DNA of 64,000 bases. Origin: Algibacter sp. L1A34. Lineage in GTDB: Bacteria; Bacteroidota; Bacteroidia; Flavobacteriales; Flavobacteriaceae. The stretch is taken from the NCBI RefSeq assembly GCF_009796805.1, contig NZ_CP047029.1:744001-808000 (forward strand). The letters run 5' to 3'. Shown here one piece after another: positions 1-9,117 of the stretch. The position numbers were made by a program, and so were the translations under genes. Position 1 is the first letter of the stretch. The number at the start of each line of letters is the position of its first letter. The notes beneath the pieces are model-generated. The model made no database searches. It was not told the DNA's origin and worked only from the letters and a program-made list of their open reading frames with translations.

Positions 1-104
1 TGTAATTTTTGCAAAATACCTAAAAAACTCATACTTTAGCCCCGAGCTTTTTTCTTTCAAGTAGTATATTCTCTCAACCCTCAACAAAGAAAGCTCGGAA
101 AATT

Positions 105-737
105 ATGATAAAATTATTAATAGCAGACAACCATCCTATTACTAGGAAAGGATTAGAGGTGCTTTTTTCCGCCTCATCAAACATCGAAATTGTTGGAAGT
201 TTACAAGATGGAAATGACATCTTAGATTTCATCAGAAAAAACGAAGTAGACATCATTTTAACTGAAGCTGATTTTCCTAAGCTAAATGGATTAACACTTT
301 TACGTTATTTAAAAAATGATTTCCCTGACATTAAAACCGTTATTTTTAGCGGTGAACCCGAAGAAGTTTATGCAATAAACGCTATTAAAGCAGGTGCTTC
401 TGGATTTATTCACAAATCTGTAAATGTTATTACAATAAACGAAGCTATTTTAAAAGTACATGATGGCGGTATTTATTTAAGTAACGATTTAACGCAACAA
501 CTAGCGTTTGGAAACAGAGTAAATAAAGGTTCTGGAACGTTCTACAAAAAATTATCTACTAGAGAAGCAGAAGTTTTAAAGCTTTTAACTATTGGTAGAA
601 AAAACAAAGAAATCTCTAAAGAGTTAGACATTAACGAAAAAACAGTTAGTACTTACAAAGCACGCTTAATGCGCAAACTTAAAGTAACGAACTTGATTGA
701 TTTAGTTAATCAAGCAAAATTAGCCGAACACTTATAG
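105..737 (+). CDS. LuxR/NarL-family response regulator with Glu at the phosphoacceptor site
   Basis: A cytoplasmic DNA-binding transcription regulator of 210 aa. Residues 1-120 form a receiver domain: the acidic pocket starts at D8, S82 is the switch Ser/Thr and K104 the conserved Lys (FIHKS). Residues about 147-210 are a LuxR-type helix-turn-helix (LSTREAEVLKLL, then NEKTVSTYKARLMRKL). At the usual phosphoacceptor Asp position, in ILTEADFPKLNG, the residue is E54, so the protein may act as a constitutive phospho-mimic. No kinase gene is adjacent. It converges on dnaG with a 6-nt overlap of the ends. The domain call is sure; the target genes cannot be seen. Confidence 0.93.
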   Translation: MIKLLIADNHPITRKGLEVLFSASSNIEIVGSLQDGNDILDFIRKNEVDIILTEADFPKLNGLTLLRYLKNDFPDIKTVIFSGEPEEVYAINAIKAGASGFIHKSVNVITINEAILKVHDGGIYLSNDLTQQLAFGNRVNKGSGTFYKKLSTREAEVLKLLTIGRKNKEISKELDINEKTVSTYKARLMRKLKVTNLIDLVNQAKLAEHL

Positions 738-2756
738 TACACGGTTTAACTTACGAGATAACAACATTTTAAGACCCGAATAATCTCTTACTTCTTCAAG
801 TATGTTTCTATTCGAGTCTTTTTTGTTTTCCATCGTTTCCTTCTGAAATTCCTTAACTTTCTGATCGATTAAAAAACAGCGTAAATTCAATATAGTTTCA
901 CTTACCAACTGAGCTATACTCGTTTTTTTCTCCTTCGGAAAAATATTCATTCTATTCCAGTTATCTAACGCATAACGCTCGTCGTCCATTAAAATAGTCG
1001 TAATTTCACTAGACATATCGGTGCTAACCGAATTAATAAAAGTTCTTAACTCAAACTTTGTGTCTTGATTTAATCTATCGATTATAGTATAATACAAGTC
1101 TTTAAAATGCGCATTTGTAAACTGCATTTCATCATCCTGCAAATCTAAAAACACTTTCTCAAACACTTTTGCCTTATGAATTACTGGCTCTAAATCTAAA
1201 TCGCCCTTTTCATTTTCTTTTAAAACTAAATCTTCAAACTCCTCCACTTCATTCCCATAAAGTAATAAAACTTCTATAATTTTTCGTTCTAAAAGATATT
1301 GAACATCTACTTTTTTTACAGGCTCATCTTTACTCTTAACAACTTCAAAAGGATAATTATCTGGAGGCCCTTCTCTAGGATCTTGATTAGGGTCCATATT
1401 AGGATCCTGATTAAAGCTTTGCCTAGGAGCTTGCCTAGAATCTTGTTTTGATGCTGTTTGACTATTAATTTGCGCCAGAGTACTAAACAGAACTTCTTCA
1501 CTAATATCCATGATGCGCGCACATTCCTGAATGTATATCTCTTTTTTTATATTATCAGGAATTTTAGCAATACTATTTACAATATCTCTAACAGTTTCCG
1601 CTTTTTTAATAGGATCATTTTTAGATTCTTCAAATAAAATAGAAGCTTTAAATTGAATAAAATCTTTAGCGTTTTCCGATAAATAAGTTGTAACCTCCTC
1701 TAAAGAGTTTTGTTTCGCGAAACTATCAGGATCTTCTCCTTCTGGAAAAGTACAAACCTTAACGTTCATGCCTTGTTCCAGAATTAAATCGATACCACGC
1801 AATGATGCACGCATACCCGCTGCATCACCATCAAAAAGTACGGTGATATTTTTTGTAAGCCTGTTTATTAATCTAATTTGATCTGGTGTTAATGCAGTAC
1901 CAGAAGACGCTACAACATTTGTAATTCCTCTTTGATGAAACTGAATAACATCGGTATAACCTTCTACCAAATAGCAATTATCTTCTTTGGCAATACTTTG
2001 TTTCGCATGATAAATACCGTACAAAACTTTACTTTTGTGGTAAATATCACTTTCTGGCGAGTTCATATATTTAGCCGCCTTTTTATCAAGCACTAAAATA
2101 CGTCCACCAAAACCTAAAACACGGCCACTCATACTCTTTATAGGAAACAAAACACGACCTTTAAAACGATCGAAACGCTTGTCCTGTTTAACAATAGTAA
2201 GCCCTGTTTTAGCAAGGTAATCAATATTATAACCTTGCTTTAAAGCTTCATCTGTAAAACCCTGCCATTCGTTTAAAGAATAACCTAAATCGAATTTTTT
2301 TATAGTTTCCTCTGTAAAACCACGCTGTTTAAAATAACTTAAACCAATAGATTTTCCCTGATCGGTTTTATGAAGAATTTTCTGAAAGTAGGTATTTGCG
2401 AATTCACTAACTAAATACAAACTTTCACGCTCGTTAGCCTGTTCTTTTTGTTCGTTAGATTGTTCGGTTTCTTCTATTTCAATATTGTACTTTTTAGCTA
2501 GATATTTTATAGCTTCTGGATACGTAAAATGCTCGTGTTCCATTAAAAAAGAAACAGCCGTACCACCTTTTCCTGTAGAAAAATCTTTCCAAATCTGCTT
2601 TACTGGAGACACTACAAAGCTTGGCGAACGCTCATCACTAAAAGGGCTTAATCCCTTAAAGTTACTTCCTGCTTTTTTTAAGTTTACAAAATCGCCGATA
2701 ACCTCCTCTACACGGGCGGTTTCAAAGACTAAATCTATGGATGCTGGTGATATCAA
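732..2756 (-). CDS. dnaG: DNA primase DnaG, lacking the usual zinc ligands
   Basis: Synthesises RNA primers at the replication fork. The 674-aa protein has the N-terminal CHC2-like domain (residues 1-100), the primase core with TOPRIM motifs (LVEGYTDVIQFHQRG and LFDGDAAGMRA), an Asp/Pro/Gln-rich linker near residues 435-460 and a C-terminal DnaB-interaction region. In the zinc domain, the usual CPFH is SPFS (in GLSPFSDERSPSF) and the second Cys pair is replaced by WKDFSTGKGG, so none of the four ligands remains. From memory this is shared by flavobacterial primases. Length is normal for the family. The gene is converging with the LuxR regulator. Confidence 0.97.
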   Translation of the reverse strand: MISPASIDLVFETARVEEVIGDFVNLKKAGSNFKGLSPFSDERSPSFVVSPVKQIWKDFSTGKGGTAVSFLMEHEHFTYPEAIKYLAKKYNIEIEETEQSNEQKEQANERESLYLVSEFANTYFQKILHKTDQGKSIGLSYFKQRGFTEETIKKFDLGYSLNEWQGFTDEALKQGYNIDYLAKTGLTIVKQDKRFDRFKGRVLFPIKSMSGRVLGFGGRILVLDKKAAKYMNSPESDIYHKSKVLYGIYHAKQSIAKEDNCYLVEGYTDVIQFHQRGITNVVASSGTALTPDQIRLINRLTKNITVLFDGDAAGMRASLRGIDLILEQGMNVKVCTFPEGEDPDSFAKQNSLEEVTTYLSENAKDFIQFKASILFEESKNDPIKKAETVRDIVNSIAKIPDNIKKEIYIQECARIMDISEEVLFSTLAQINSQTASKQDSRQAPRQSFNQDPNMDPNQDPREGPPDNYPFEVVKSKDEPVKKVDVQYLLERKIIEVLLLYGNEVEEFEDLVLKENEKGDLDLEPVIHKAKVFEKVFLDLQDDEMQFTNAHFKDLYYTIIDRLNQDTKFELRTFINSVSTDMSSEITTILMDDERYALDNWNRMNIFPKEKKTSIAQLVSETILNLRCFLIDQKVKEFQKETMENKKDSNRNILEEVRDYSGLKMLLSRKLNRVL

Positions 2757-2811
2757 ATTTAATGTTCTTTTTAAAACTGAAAATACTATATTTTTCTGAA
2801 TGTCTTAAAAC

Positions 2812-3510
2812 CTATGAAAATTCGGCTTCAAAAAGCGTTGCAAAATGTTTTAACAACTTTTCTTTAACCTCTGCTTCATCAACCGTTTTCTGCGCCAATT
2901 CTACATTAAGCGATGTTACTGCTTTGCCACGTATTCCGCAGGGAATAATATTATCAAAATATCCTAAATTAGCATTTACATTAAGCGCAAAACCATGCAT
3001 AGTAACCCAACGACTTGCACGCACACCCATAGCGCAAATTTTTCGAGCAAAAGGCGTCCCTACACCAAGCCAAACTCCTGTTTCTCCTGGGCTCCTTTCT
3101 GCTTTTAAACCATATTCTTCCAAGGTTAAAATAATTACTTCCTCTAAAAAACGTAAATACTTATGAATGTCTGTAAAGAAATTTTCTAAATCTAAAATAG
3201 GATAACCCACAATTTGTCCTGGCCCATGATACGTAATATCACCACCTCGATTTATTTTATAAAACGTTGCTCCTTTTTCAGCAAGCTGTGTTTCATTTAA
3301 AAGTAAATTCGACATGTGACCACTTTTACCCAAAGTATATACATGCGGATGCGTAACAAACAAAAAATAGTTTTTGGTTTTTAGAGCGGTTTCCTCTCTC
3401 CTATTCTTTATTTTTGCATCAACAACTTCCTTAAACAAAGCCTCTTGGTAATCCCAAGTTTCTTTGTAATCTTTATAGCCTAAATCTTGCAGTTCAATTT
3501 GCTTATTCAT
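2812..3510 (-). CDS. lipB: Octanoyltransferase LipB
   Basis: Transfers octanoyl groups from acyl carrier protein to lipoyl domains, the first step of lipoate synthesis in the cytoplasm. The 232-aa protein carries the family signature RGGDITYHGPGQIVGY (residues 88-103), the catalytic Lys in ARKICAMGVR (K157) and the acyl-accepting Cys in NIIPCGIRG (C191). Length fits the family. A TAATTTTG -7 box ends six bases before the ATG, suggesting a near-leaderless transcript. It lies 55 bp downstream of dnaG's start on the same strand, and is divergent from the cupin gene. Confidence 0.97.
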   Translation of the reverse strand: MNKQIELQDLGYKDYKETWDYQEALFKEVVDAKIKNRREETALKTKNYFLFVTHPHVYTLGKSGHMSNLLLNETQLAEKGATFYKINRGGDITYHGPGQIVGYPILDLENFFTDIHKYLRFLEEVIILTLEEYGLKAERSPGETGVWLGVGTPFARKICAMGVRASRWVTMHGFALNVNANLGYFDNIIPCGIRGKAVTSLNVELAQKTVDEAEVKEKLLKHFATLFEAEFS

Positions 3511-3516
3511 AGACTA

Positions 3517-3524
3517 CAAAATTA
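3517..3524 (-). promoter_or_regulatory. -7 promoter box of lipB
   Basis: On the minus strand the bases read TAATTTTG, matching the Bacteroidota sigma -7 consensus TAnnTTTG. It ends six bases before the lipB ATG. I see no clear -33 TTTG element. Confidence 0.5.
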
Positions 3525-3584
3525 CAATTTTTTAAGGAGATAAATTGAAGTAAAATAACATAAGACAAAAGCAAAATTAAAATT

Positions 3585-3953
3585 ATGTCTAAAAAAAAAT
3601 ACACCATTCAAAACAACCCCTTTGTTGTACCAACTACCGACGGCAAAGTGATTAAAGAACATTTTGGAAATACTACCGATGGCAATAAAGACATTAGTAT
3701 TGCACATATGAAAGCTCCTGCAGGCTGGAGTGAACCGTTTCAAACTCCAGAATTCGACGAATTCACCTTTATTATTAGTGGTAAAAAACAATTTATTATC
3801 GACAACGAAGCTATTATTCTAGAAGCTGGACAATCTATTAAAATTGAACGAAATACCCGTGTTCAATACTCTAATCCATTTACCGAGGTTTGCGAATACA
3901 TTGCCATTTGCACCCCTGCCTTTTCAATAGATTTAGTAAACAGAGAAGATTAA
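3585..3953 (+). CDS. Small cupin-domain protein
   Basis: A 122-aa single-domain cupin without a signal peptide. The cupin barrel spans about residues 40-110, including WSEPFQTPEFDEFTFIISG and the second motif near AGQSIKIERNTRVQYSNP. The usual HxH metal pair is not evident in motif 1, where PEFDEF takes its place, so metal binding is uncertain. It starts 74 bp from the divergent lipB and ends 7 bp before the hydrolase gene, so the two are probably co-transcribed. Substrate unknown. Confidence 0.8.
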   Translation: MSKKKYTIQNNPFVVPTTDGKVIKEHFGNTTDGNKDISIAHMKAPAGWSEPFQTPEFDEFTFIISGKKQFIIDNEAIILEAGQSIKIERNTRVQYSNPFTEVCEYIAICTPAFSIDLVNRED

Positions 3954-3960
3954 ATTAATC

Positions 3961-4788
3961 ATGAAAAAATATATCCCTAAAATTGTTGGTTTCGGTATAA
4001 ATAGCGTTGGAATATTGTCTCCAAAATACGCTGCTCATTTATCAATGACTTTGTTTTCTTCTCCTAAAAAAGGAAAAACAAACGAGAAACAAGCAAACTA
4101 CTTAAAAGAAGCCAAGCAAGACGAAGTTATCTGTAACGGTATTACTATTAAAACATACCAATGGTCTGGTAAAAAAGACACTGTTTTATTAGCACATGGT
4201 TGGGAAAGCAATACATATAGATGGAAGGATTTAATTGAACTTTTAAAAGCAGAAGACTATAACGTAATCGCCCTAGATGCACCAGCACACGGAAGCTCTA
4301 GCGGAAAACTTTTTAATGCTTTAATTTATTCAGAATGCATACATGCTGTCGCAAAAAAATTTAACACCTCTGCAATCATTGGGCATTCTGTAGGCGGCAT
4401 GGCAACAGCTTTTGGTAATTACAATTTTCCATTAACACAGGTAAAAAAACTTGTTCTTTTGGGAGCTCCCGCCGATTTTACCGGTGTTTTTTCTAGATAT
4501 ATAGACATGATGGGGTATAATAATCGTATTTCCAAAGCTATGGGGAAATATGTATTAGCGCGTTTTAATCACTTACCAGAATATTTCGACGCCGCTAAAT
4601 TCACCACTAATTTTAAAGCTAAAGGACTTATCGTTCATGACAAAAAAGATAGGATTATCCCTTACAAGGATGGACTAAAATTTAAACAGAACTATACAAA
4701 TGCTGAGTTTCTTTCTACTAAAGGTTTTGGCCATGGATTAAAATCGGAATTAGTTTACACTCATATTTTAGACTTTTTAAACACTTAA
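3961..4788 (+). CDS. Alpha/beta hydrolase
   Basis: A 275-aa alpha/beta-hydrolase fold enzyme. Seen in the sequence: oxyanion motif LLAHGWESN (about residues 76-84), nucleophile elbow GHSVGG with S143, a late acidic residue in HDKKDRIIPY, and a C-terminal His in GFGHGLKSE. The family covers esterases, lipases and related enzymes, and the substrate cannot be told. It follows the cupin gene by 7 bp. Its end overlaps the presumed upstream region of the rluF-like gene. Confidence 0.85.
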   Translation: MKKYIPKIVGFGINSVGILSPKYAAHLSMTLFSSPKKGKTNEKQANYLKEAKQDEVICNGITIKTYQWSGKKDTVLLAHGWESNTYRWKDLIELLKAEDYNVIALDAPAHGSSSGKLFNALIYSECIHAVAKKFNTSAIIGHSVGGMATAFGNYNFPLTQVKKLVLLGAPADFTGVFSRYIDMMGYNNRISKAMGKYVLARFNHLPEYFDAAKFTTNFKAKGLIVHDKKDRIIPYKDGLKFKQNYTNAEFLSTKGFGHGLKSELVYTHILDFLNT

Positions 4789-4794
4789 TTAACG

Positions 4795-4802
4795 TATTTT
4801 TG
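4795..4802 (+). promoter_or_regulatory. -7 promoter box of the RluF-type gene
   Basis: TATTTTTG fits the Bacteroidota TAnnTTTG consensus. It ends four bases before the ATG at 4807, so transcription would begin at or next to the start codon (leaderless mRNA). Read-through from the upstream hydrolase is the alternative. Confidence 0.5.
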
Positions 4803-4806
4803 CAAC

Positions 4807-5562
4807 ATGGAAGTACAATTAAAACGTATTAATAAATTTTTAAGTGAAGTTGGATATTGCTCGCGTAGAGAAGCCGACAAACTAATAGATGCCGGAAGAG
4901 TAACAATCAATGGAAGCATCCCTGAAATGGGAACAAAAATAGCGCCTAATGATGTAGTTTGTGTCGATGGCAAAGAAATTACAAACACAAAAACATCGTT
5001 TGTTTATTTAGCTTTTAATAAACCTGTTGGTATTGTTTGTACTACGGACACTTCCGTGGAAAAAGACAACATCATTGATTTTATAAATTACCCAAAACGT
5101 ATTTTCCCAATTGGAAGGCTTGATAAACCTAGTGAAGGTTTAATTCTATTAACTGACGATGGAGATATTGTAAACAAGATTTTGCGTGCCAGTAACAATC
5201 ACGAAAAAGAATATTTGGTAACTGTAGATAAGCCAATCTCGCAAACGTTTCTTGAGCGCATGGCTGGTGGAATTCCTTTAGCAGAGTTAAACAAAACCAC
5301 AAAGAAATGTGAAATTCAAAAAATTAATACATACACATTCAAAATTATTTTAACACAGGGTTTAAATCGCCAAATTCGTCGTATGTGCGATTACCTAAAC
5401 TACGAGGTAGAGACTTTAAAACGTGTTCGAATTATGAATATTAAACTCGATATGCCTCTTGGTGAATATCGTGAGTTAAGCAAGGATGAATTTATTGATT
5501 TAAATAAGCTTTTGGAAGATTCCACAAAAACTTATGAAGACAATAAAAAACGAAAAGCATAA
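4807..5562 (+). CDS. rluF: RluF-type 23S rRNA pseudouridine synthase
   Basis: Isomerises a uridine in 23S rRNA (position 2604 for RluF in E. coli) to pseudouridine. The 251-aa protein has an N-terminal S4 RNA-binding domain (residues 6-60, with YCSRREADKLI) and an RsuA/RluF catalytic domain. The catalytic Asp is D106 in PIGRLDKPSEGLILLTDDGD, and LNRQIRRMCDYLNYEV is also present. It therefore looks active, unlike the degenerate paralogue at 27636-28514. The exact target base is inferred from the subfamily. A bidirectional terminator follows. Confidence 0.88.
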   Translation: MEVQLKRINKFLSEVGYCSRREADKLIDAGRVTINGSIPEMGTKIAPNDVVCVDGKEITNTKTSFVYLAFNKPVGIVCTTDTSVEKDNIIDFINYPKRIFPIGRLDKPSEGLILLTDDGDIVNKILRASNNHEKEYLVTVDKPISQTFLERMAGGIPLAELNKTTKKCEIQKINTYTFKIILTQGLNRQIRRMCDYLNYEVETLKRVRIMNIKLDMPLGEYRELSKDEFIDLNKLLEDSTKTYEDNKKRKA

Positions 5563-5597
5563 AAAAAAGCCTCAAATTTAAATTTGGGGCTTTTTTA
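5562..5597. terminator. Bidirectional terminator between converging genes
   Basis: An A-run, then GCCTCAAATTT directly followed by AAATTTGGGGC, then a T-run. It can serve both the plus-strand pseudouridine synthase gene and the minus-strand ffh-folD group. Confidence 0.85.
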
Positions 5598-5617
5598 CTT
5601 TTTCTTATTTCTATGCT

Positions 5618-5869
5618 CTAACTTTCAGTTTCCGTAGCTTCTAAATTCTTATTTTCCTTTGGCTTTTTCCAAAGTAACAAACATACACCAGCCCAAACTA
5701 GAGCGATAATAACCATCCCTATAAAAAAAGGCGTTTCTCCTTGCTCCATCGAGTTATCTTCTATTCCAAAAATATAAAAAGCTAAAAGACCAAATAATAT
5801 AATTTGCCCTGCGAAATACGCTATAACTCCCTTTTTTGTTAAATACCTTAATATTAATGCATCCAGCAT
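5618..5869 (-). CDS. Small two-helix membrane protein of unknown function
   Basis: An 83-aa protein with two predicted membrane helices (about residues 14-36, GVIAYFAGQIILFGLLAFYI, and 47-67, FFIGMVIIALVWAGVCLLLW) and a charged Lys/Glu-rich tail. I do not recognise the family. It lies 39 bp downstream of folD on the same strand and ends at a terminator, so it is probably the last gene of a folD transcript. The reading frame is clean and starts with ATG. Confidence 0.7.
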   Translation of the reverse strand: MLDALILRYLTKKGVIAYFAGQIILFGLLAFYIFGIEDNSMEQGETPFFIGMVIIALVWAGVCLLLWKKPKENKNLEATETES

Positions 5870-5908
5870 AATTTTTATATTTTAACTATTAAATTAATTA
5901 TTAAGCGT

Positions 5909-6787
5909 CTATTGTATATTTCTTTCTCGAGCCAATAATGTGTTTTTAAGTAACATGGCAATCGTCATTGGTCCAACTCCACCAGGAACAGGAGTAATAT
6001 AACTTGCTTTTTTGCTAACACTTTCAAACTCTACATCTCCTGCTAATCTATAGCCTGCTTTTTTTGTAGCATCTGGAACACGTGTAATTCCAACATCGAT
6101 AATTACAACATCTTCTTTAACCATATCTCCTGTCAAAAACTCAGAGATACCAATGGCCGCAACAACAATATCTGCCTTTAGTGTAATTTCTTTTAAGTTT
6201 TTAGAACGACTATGAACAACGGTTACTGTTGCATCACCTGCTTTTCTTTTCTGACTCATTAAAATACTCATCGGACGACCAACAATATGGCTACGTCCCA
6301 AAACGACCACATTTTTACCAGACGTTTCAATTTGATAACGCTCTAACAACTCCATAATACCATAAGGTGTTGCTGGTAAGAATGTTGGCAAATCCAAAGC
6401 CATTTTACCTACATTTGTTGGATGGAAACCATCCACATCTTTATCTGGATTTACAGCCATTAAAACCTTTTGCTCATCGATATGTTTTGGCAATGGTAAT
6501 TGCACAATAAAACCATCAATATCGTTATCGGTATTTAATTGATGAATTTTTTCAAGTAATTCTTCTTCGGTAGTATAATCTGGTAAATCGATTAAAGTAG
6601 AATTAAATCCAATACGCTCGCAAGCTTTTACTTTTGCATTCACGTAAGTCATACTCGCACCATCACTTCCTACTAAAACAGCGGCTAAGTGCGGCACTTT
6701 TTCACCCTTAGAAACCATAGCAGTTACATACTCGGCGATTTCATCTTTAATATCATTACTTACTTTTTTTCCGTCTAAAATTGTCAT
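5909..6787 (-). CDS. folD: Bifunctional methylenetetrahydrofolate dehydrogenase / cyclohydrolase FolD
   Basis: Interconverts 5,10-methylene-THF, methenyl-THF and 10-formyl-THF in the cytoplasm, supplying one-carbon units to purine synthesis (purK, purE and purH are elsewhere in this window). The 292-aa protein shows the catalytic [14 protein letters not shown] segment, [11 protein letters not shown], the nucleotide-binding [17 protein letters not shown] and the C-terminal signature [16 protein letters not shown]. Length is usual. It lies 113 bp downstream of ffh on the same strand. Confidence 0.97.
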   Translation of the reverse strand: MTILDGKKVSNDIKDEIAEYVTAMVSKGEKVPHLAAVLVGSDGASMTYVNAKVKACERIGFNSTLIDLPDYTTEEELLEKIHQLNTDNDIDGFIVQLPLPKHIDEQKVLMAVNPDKDVDGFHPTNVGKMALDLPTFLPATPYGIMELLERYQIETSGKNVVVLGRSHIVGRPMSILMSQKRKAGDATVTVVHSRSKNLKEITLKADIVVAAIGISEFLTGDMVKEDVVIIDVGITRVPDATKKAGYRLAGDVEFESVSKKASYITPVPGGVGPMTIAMLLKNTLLARERNIQ

Positions 6788-6900
6788 CTTTTATCTGTTT
6801 TCACCACAAGTTCCCGAATATTGTTTCGTAAAAATGTTAAGGCTATAAGTTTATTTTAAATTTATAATTACTTAATGTTTTTAGTATACTAACTGCAAGC

Positions 6901-8229
6901 TTATTTCAAATTCTGCATCATCTGCATCATCTTTTTGCCGCCACCGCCTTGCATCATTTTCATCATTTTGCTCATTTGGTTAAATTGCTTTAAAAGTTGA
7001 TTTACTTGTTGTACCGATGTACCGGAACCTTTACCTATTCTTACTTTTCTACTTGCATTAATAGTCGAAGGATTTGTTCTTTCACCAGGTGTCATAGAAT
7101 GAATAATAGCTTCGATACCTTTAAAAGCATCATCATCTATATCTACATCTTTAAGCATTTTACCAGCACCAGGAATCATACCCATAAGGTCTTTCATGTT
7201 TCCCATTTTCTTAATCTGTTGAATTTGCTTTAAGAAATCGTCGAAACCAAACTGATTTTTAGCAATTTTCTTTTGAAGTTTTCTTGCCTCAACCTCATCA
7301 AATTGTTCTTGTGCACGTTCTACTAACGACACCACATCTCCCATACCTAAAATACGATCGGCCATACGTGATGGATAGAACACATCAATGGCTTCCATTT
7401 TCTCTCCAGTACCAATAAACTTAATTGGTTTGTTTACTACCGATTTAATAGAAATAGCTGCACCACCTCGAGTATCACCATCTAATTTAGTAAGGATAAC
7501 ACCATCAAAATTCAATACATCGTTAAAAGATTTCGCCGTATTAACAGCATCTTGCCCTGTCATAGAATCTACAACAAACAAAGTTTCTTGTGGTTGGATG
7601 GCTTTATGAATGTTCGATATTTCGGTCATCATCACCTCATCTACAGCTAAACGGCCAGCAGTATCAATAATAACAACGTTAAACCCATTCGCTTTTGCAT
7701 AAGCAATACCTGCTTGCGAAATAGCTACTGGATCGGTATTCCCTCTATCACTAAAAACCTCAACACCAATTTGATCACCAACAACATGTAACTGATCTAT
7801 TGCTGCCGGACGATAAACATCACAAGCAACCAATAAAGGTTTTTTAGTTTTTTTATTTTTTAAATAATTTGCAAGTTTACCAGAAAAGGTAGTTTTACCA
7901 GAACCCTGTAAACCCGACATTAATATAATACTTGGCGTACCAGATAAATTAATACCTTCTACATCGCCACCCATTAATTCGGTAAGCTCATCTTTTACAA
8001 TTTTAACCATTAATTGCCCTGGTTGCAGAGTGGTTAAAACGTTTTGCCCTAGCGCTTTTTCTTTTACACGGTTGGTAAAATCTTTGGCTATTTTAAAATT
8101 AACATCGGCATCCAAAAGCGCACGACGAACTTCTTTTAAAGTTTCGGCTACGTTTACTTCGGTTATGCTTCCGTGACCTTTTAATACGTGTAAGGCTTTA
8201 TCTAATTTATCGCTTAAATTATTGAACAT
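6901..8229 (-). CDS. ffh: Signal recognition particle protein Ffh
   Basis: GTPase of the signal recognition particle, targeting membrane proteins to the translocon with FtsY and SRP RNA. Domains in order: N (four helices), G (GLQGSGKTTFSGKLA P-loop, DTAGR, TKLDGDTRGG) and a Met-rich M domain ending KMMKMMQGGGGKKMMQMMQ. I chose the ATG at 8229 (MFNNLSDKLDKAL), which gives 442 aa and matches the family N-terminus. An ATG at 8286 would add 19 residues unlike the family, and these probably belong to the leader. Confidence 0.96.
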   Translation of the reverse strand: MFNNLSDKLDKALHVLKGHGSITEVNVAETLKEVRRALLDADVNFKIAKDFTNRVKEKALGQNVLTTLQPGQLMVKIVKDELTELMGGDVEGINLSGTPSIILMSGLQGSGKTTFSGKLANYLKNKKTKKPLLVACDVYRPAAIDQLHVVGDQIGVEVFSDRGNTDPVAISQAGIAYAKANGFNVVIIDTAGRLAVDEVMMTEISNIHKAIQPQETLFVVDSMTGQDAVNTAKSFNDVLNFDGVILTKLDGDTRGGAAISIKSVVNKPIKFIGTGEKMEAIDVFYPSRMADRILGMGDVVSLVERAQEQFDEVEARKLQKKIAKNQFGFDDFLKQIQQIKKMGNMKDLMGMIPGAGKMLKDVDIDDDAFKGIEAIIHSMTPGERTNPSTINASRKVRIGKGSGTSVQQVNQLLKQFNQMSKMMKMMQGGGGKKMMQMMQNLK

Positions 8230-8598
8230 GGTTTTTAAGTATTCAGTTGGCAATCCGTATTTAGTAGTCCACAGTTGGTAATCCACATAATTAACGGTTT
8301 GCTATCTTATTAAAAATGAAGTGCAAAAATAATGAAATATTTTCTTTTTTTCGATGAATTTACCCGTTTTTGTTCTACTTGAATTCAGCTAACCCAAAGA
8401 ACAATTTCAACTCAAAATCAACAAGTTAGACCTGTATTTCAAACCTATAGAATAGAAACTATAAACTGAAGTATTACAAACCAAGAACACTAGTGACCAA
8501 TTTTGAGTGATTAGAAAAACTGATTATTTAATAAATGAAAGAATTTTATTATATCAAAGATTATCATTAATCTTGTTCTTCACAAAAAAACAAAACCC
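8230..8598. other. Intergenic region between ffh and a divergent lipoprotein gene
   Basis: It holds the ffh leader and promoter (8324-8331). The remaining AT-rich stretch up to 8598 shows no convincing reading frame or hairpin. A weak TAATCTTG at about 8568-8577 could be part of the lipoprotein gene's promoter. Confidence 0.5.
8324..8331 (-). promoter_or_regulatory. -7 promoter box of ffh
   Basis: The minus strand reads TATTTTTG, matching TAnnTTTG. With the start codon at 8229 the leader is about 90 nt. Confidence 0.5.
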
Positions 8599-9039
8599 AT
8601 GAAAACCTACTTTAAAATTGCACTAACATTATTAATTTCTCTAATGATAAGTTGTTCGGACGACGACAATTCAGGAGATAACATTTCTAATCAAATATTA
8701 CAAGGACAAGTATTTGGAAATGATTTTACAGCTTTAGGAGGTAAAGCATTCGATTCTGGTGAAGATATTTCTGTAAACATTACAAATATAGCCGCCGACT
8801 GTGAATCTTCTGTTCTTGATTATGACCTAGAAATATCTACTTACGTTAGACCTGAAGTAGGTGTTTATGAAGGAATAAATGTTATTTTCAATAAAGACGG
8901 AGAACCGCCATACAACTATCTAGGTGCCACCGTTGAAGTAACATCACTTACTGATAATGAAATTACTGTGAAAATTAAAGCCGATTCTAGTTCTGATAAA
9001 ACTATTGAAGGTACGTTTACAGTGCCTTATTGTCAATAA
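8599..9039 (+). CDS. Hypothetical lipoprotein
   Basis: A 146-aa protein with a type II signal peptide: Lys near the start, a hydrophobic stretch, and lipobox SLMISC with Cys at residue 20, followed by an acidic SDDDNSGDN stretch typical of surface-directed Bacteroidota lipoproteins. The rest is rich in beta-type segments with no motif I recognise. Two further cysteines (about residues 74 and 145) could form a disulfide. It stands alone, followed by a terminator. Confidence 0.75.
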   Translation: MKTYFKIALTLLISLMISCSDDDNSGDNISNQILQGQVFGNDFTALGGKAFDSGEDISVNITNIAADCESSVLDYDLEISTYVRPEVGVYEGINVIFNKDGEPPYNYLGATVEVTSLTDNEITVKIKADSSSDKTIEGTFTVPYCQ

Positions 9040-9059
9040 AACATATTTCATCTTATTTT

Positions 9060-9098
9060 AAAGGTCGGTGCAACTAATAATTGTAACGACCTTTTTTT
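9060..9098. terminator. Terminator after the lipoprotein gene
   Basis: AAGGTCG and CGACCTT arms, with an inner GTGCAA/TTGTAAC pairing, followed by seven T on the plus strand. The A-run on the left is short, so it mainly serves the plus strand. Confidence 0.75.
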
Positions 9099-9117
9099 AT
9101 TCTAAAAAAACTAAAAC

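Noticed and set aside
732-2756. Replication origin near dnaG
   Set aside because: No dnaA, dnaN or clustered DnaA-box-like sequences; the presence of dnaG alone is not evidence.
2485-3166. Overlapping plus-strand frames opposite dnaG and lipB
   Set aside because: They are antisense to clear, motif-bearing genes and show no family features; the same holds for other frames lying inside known genes on the opposite strand.
8230-8286. N-terminal extension of Ffh from an ATG at 8286
   Set aside because: The 19 extra residues do not resemble Ffh, while MFNNLSDKLDKAL at 8229 is the family start; the extra part lies in the leader between the -7 box and the gene.
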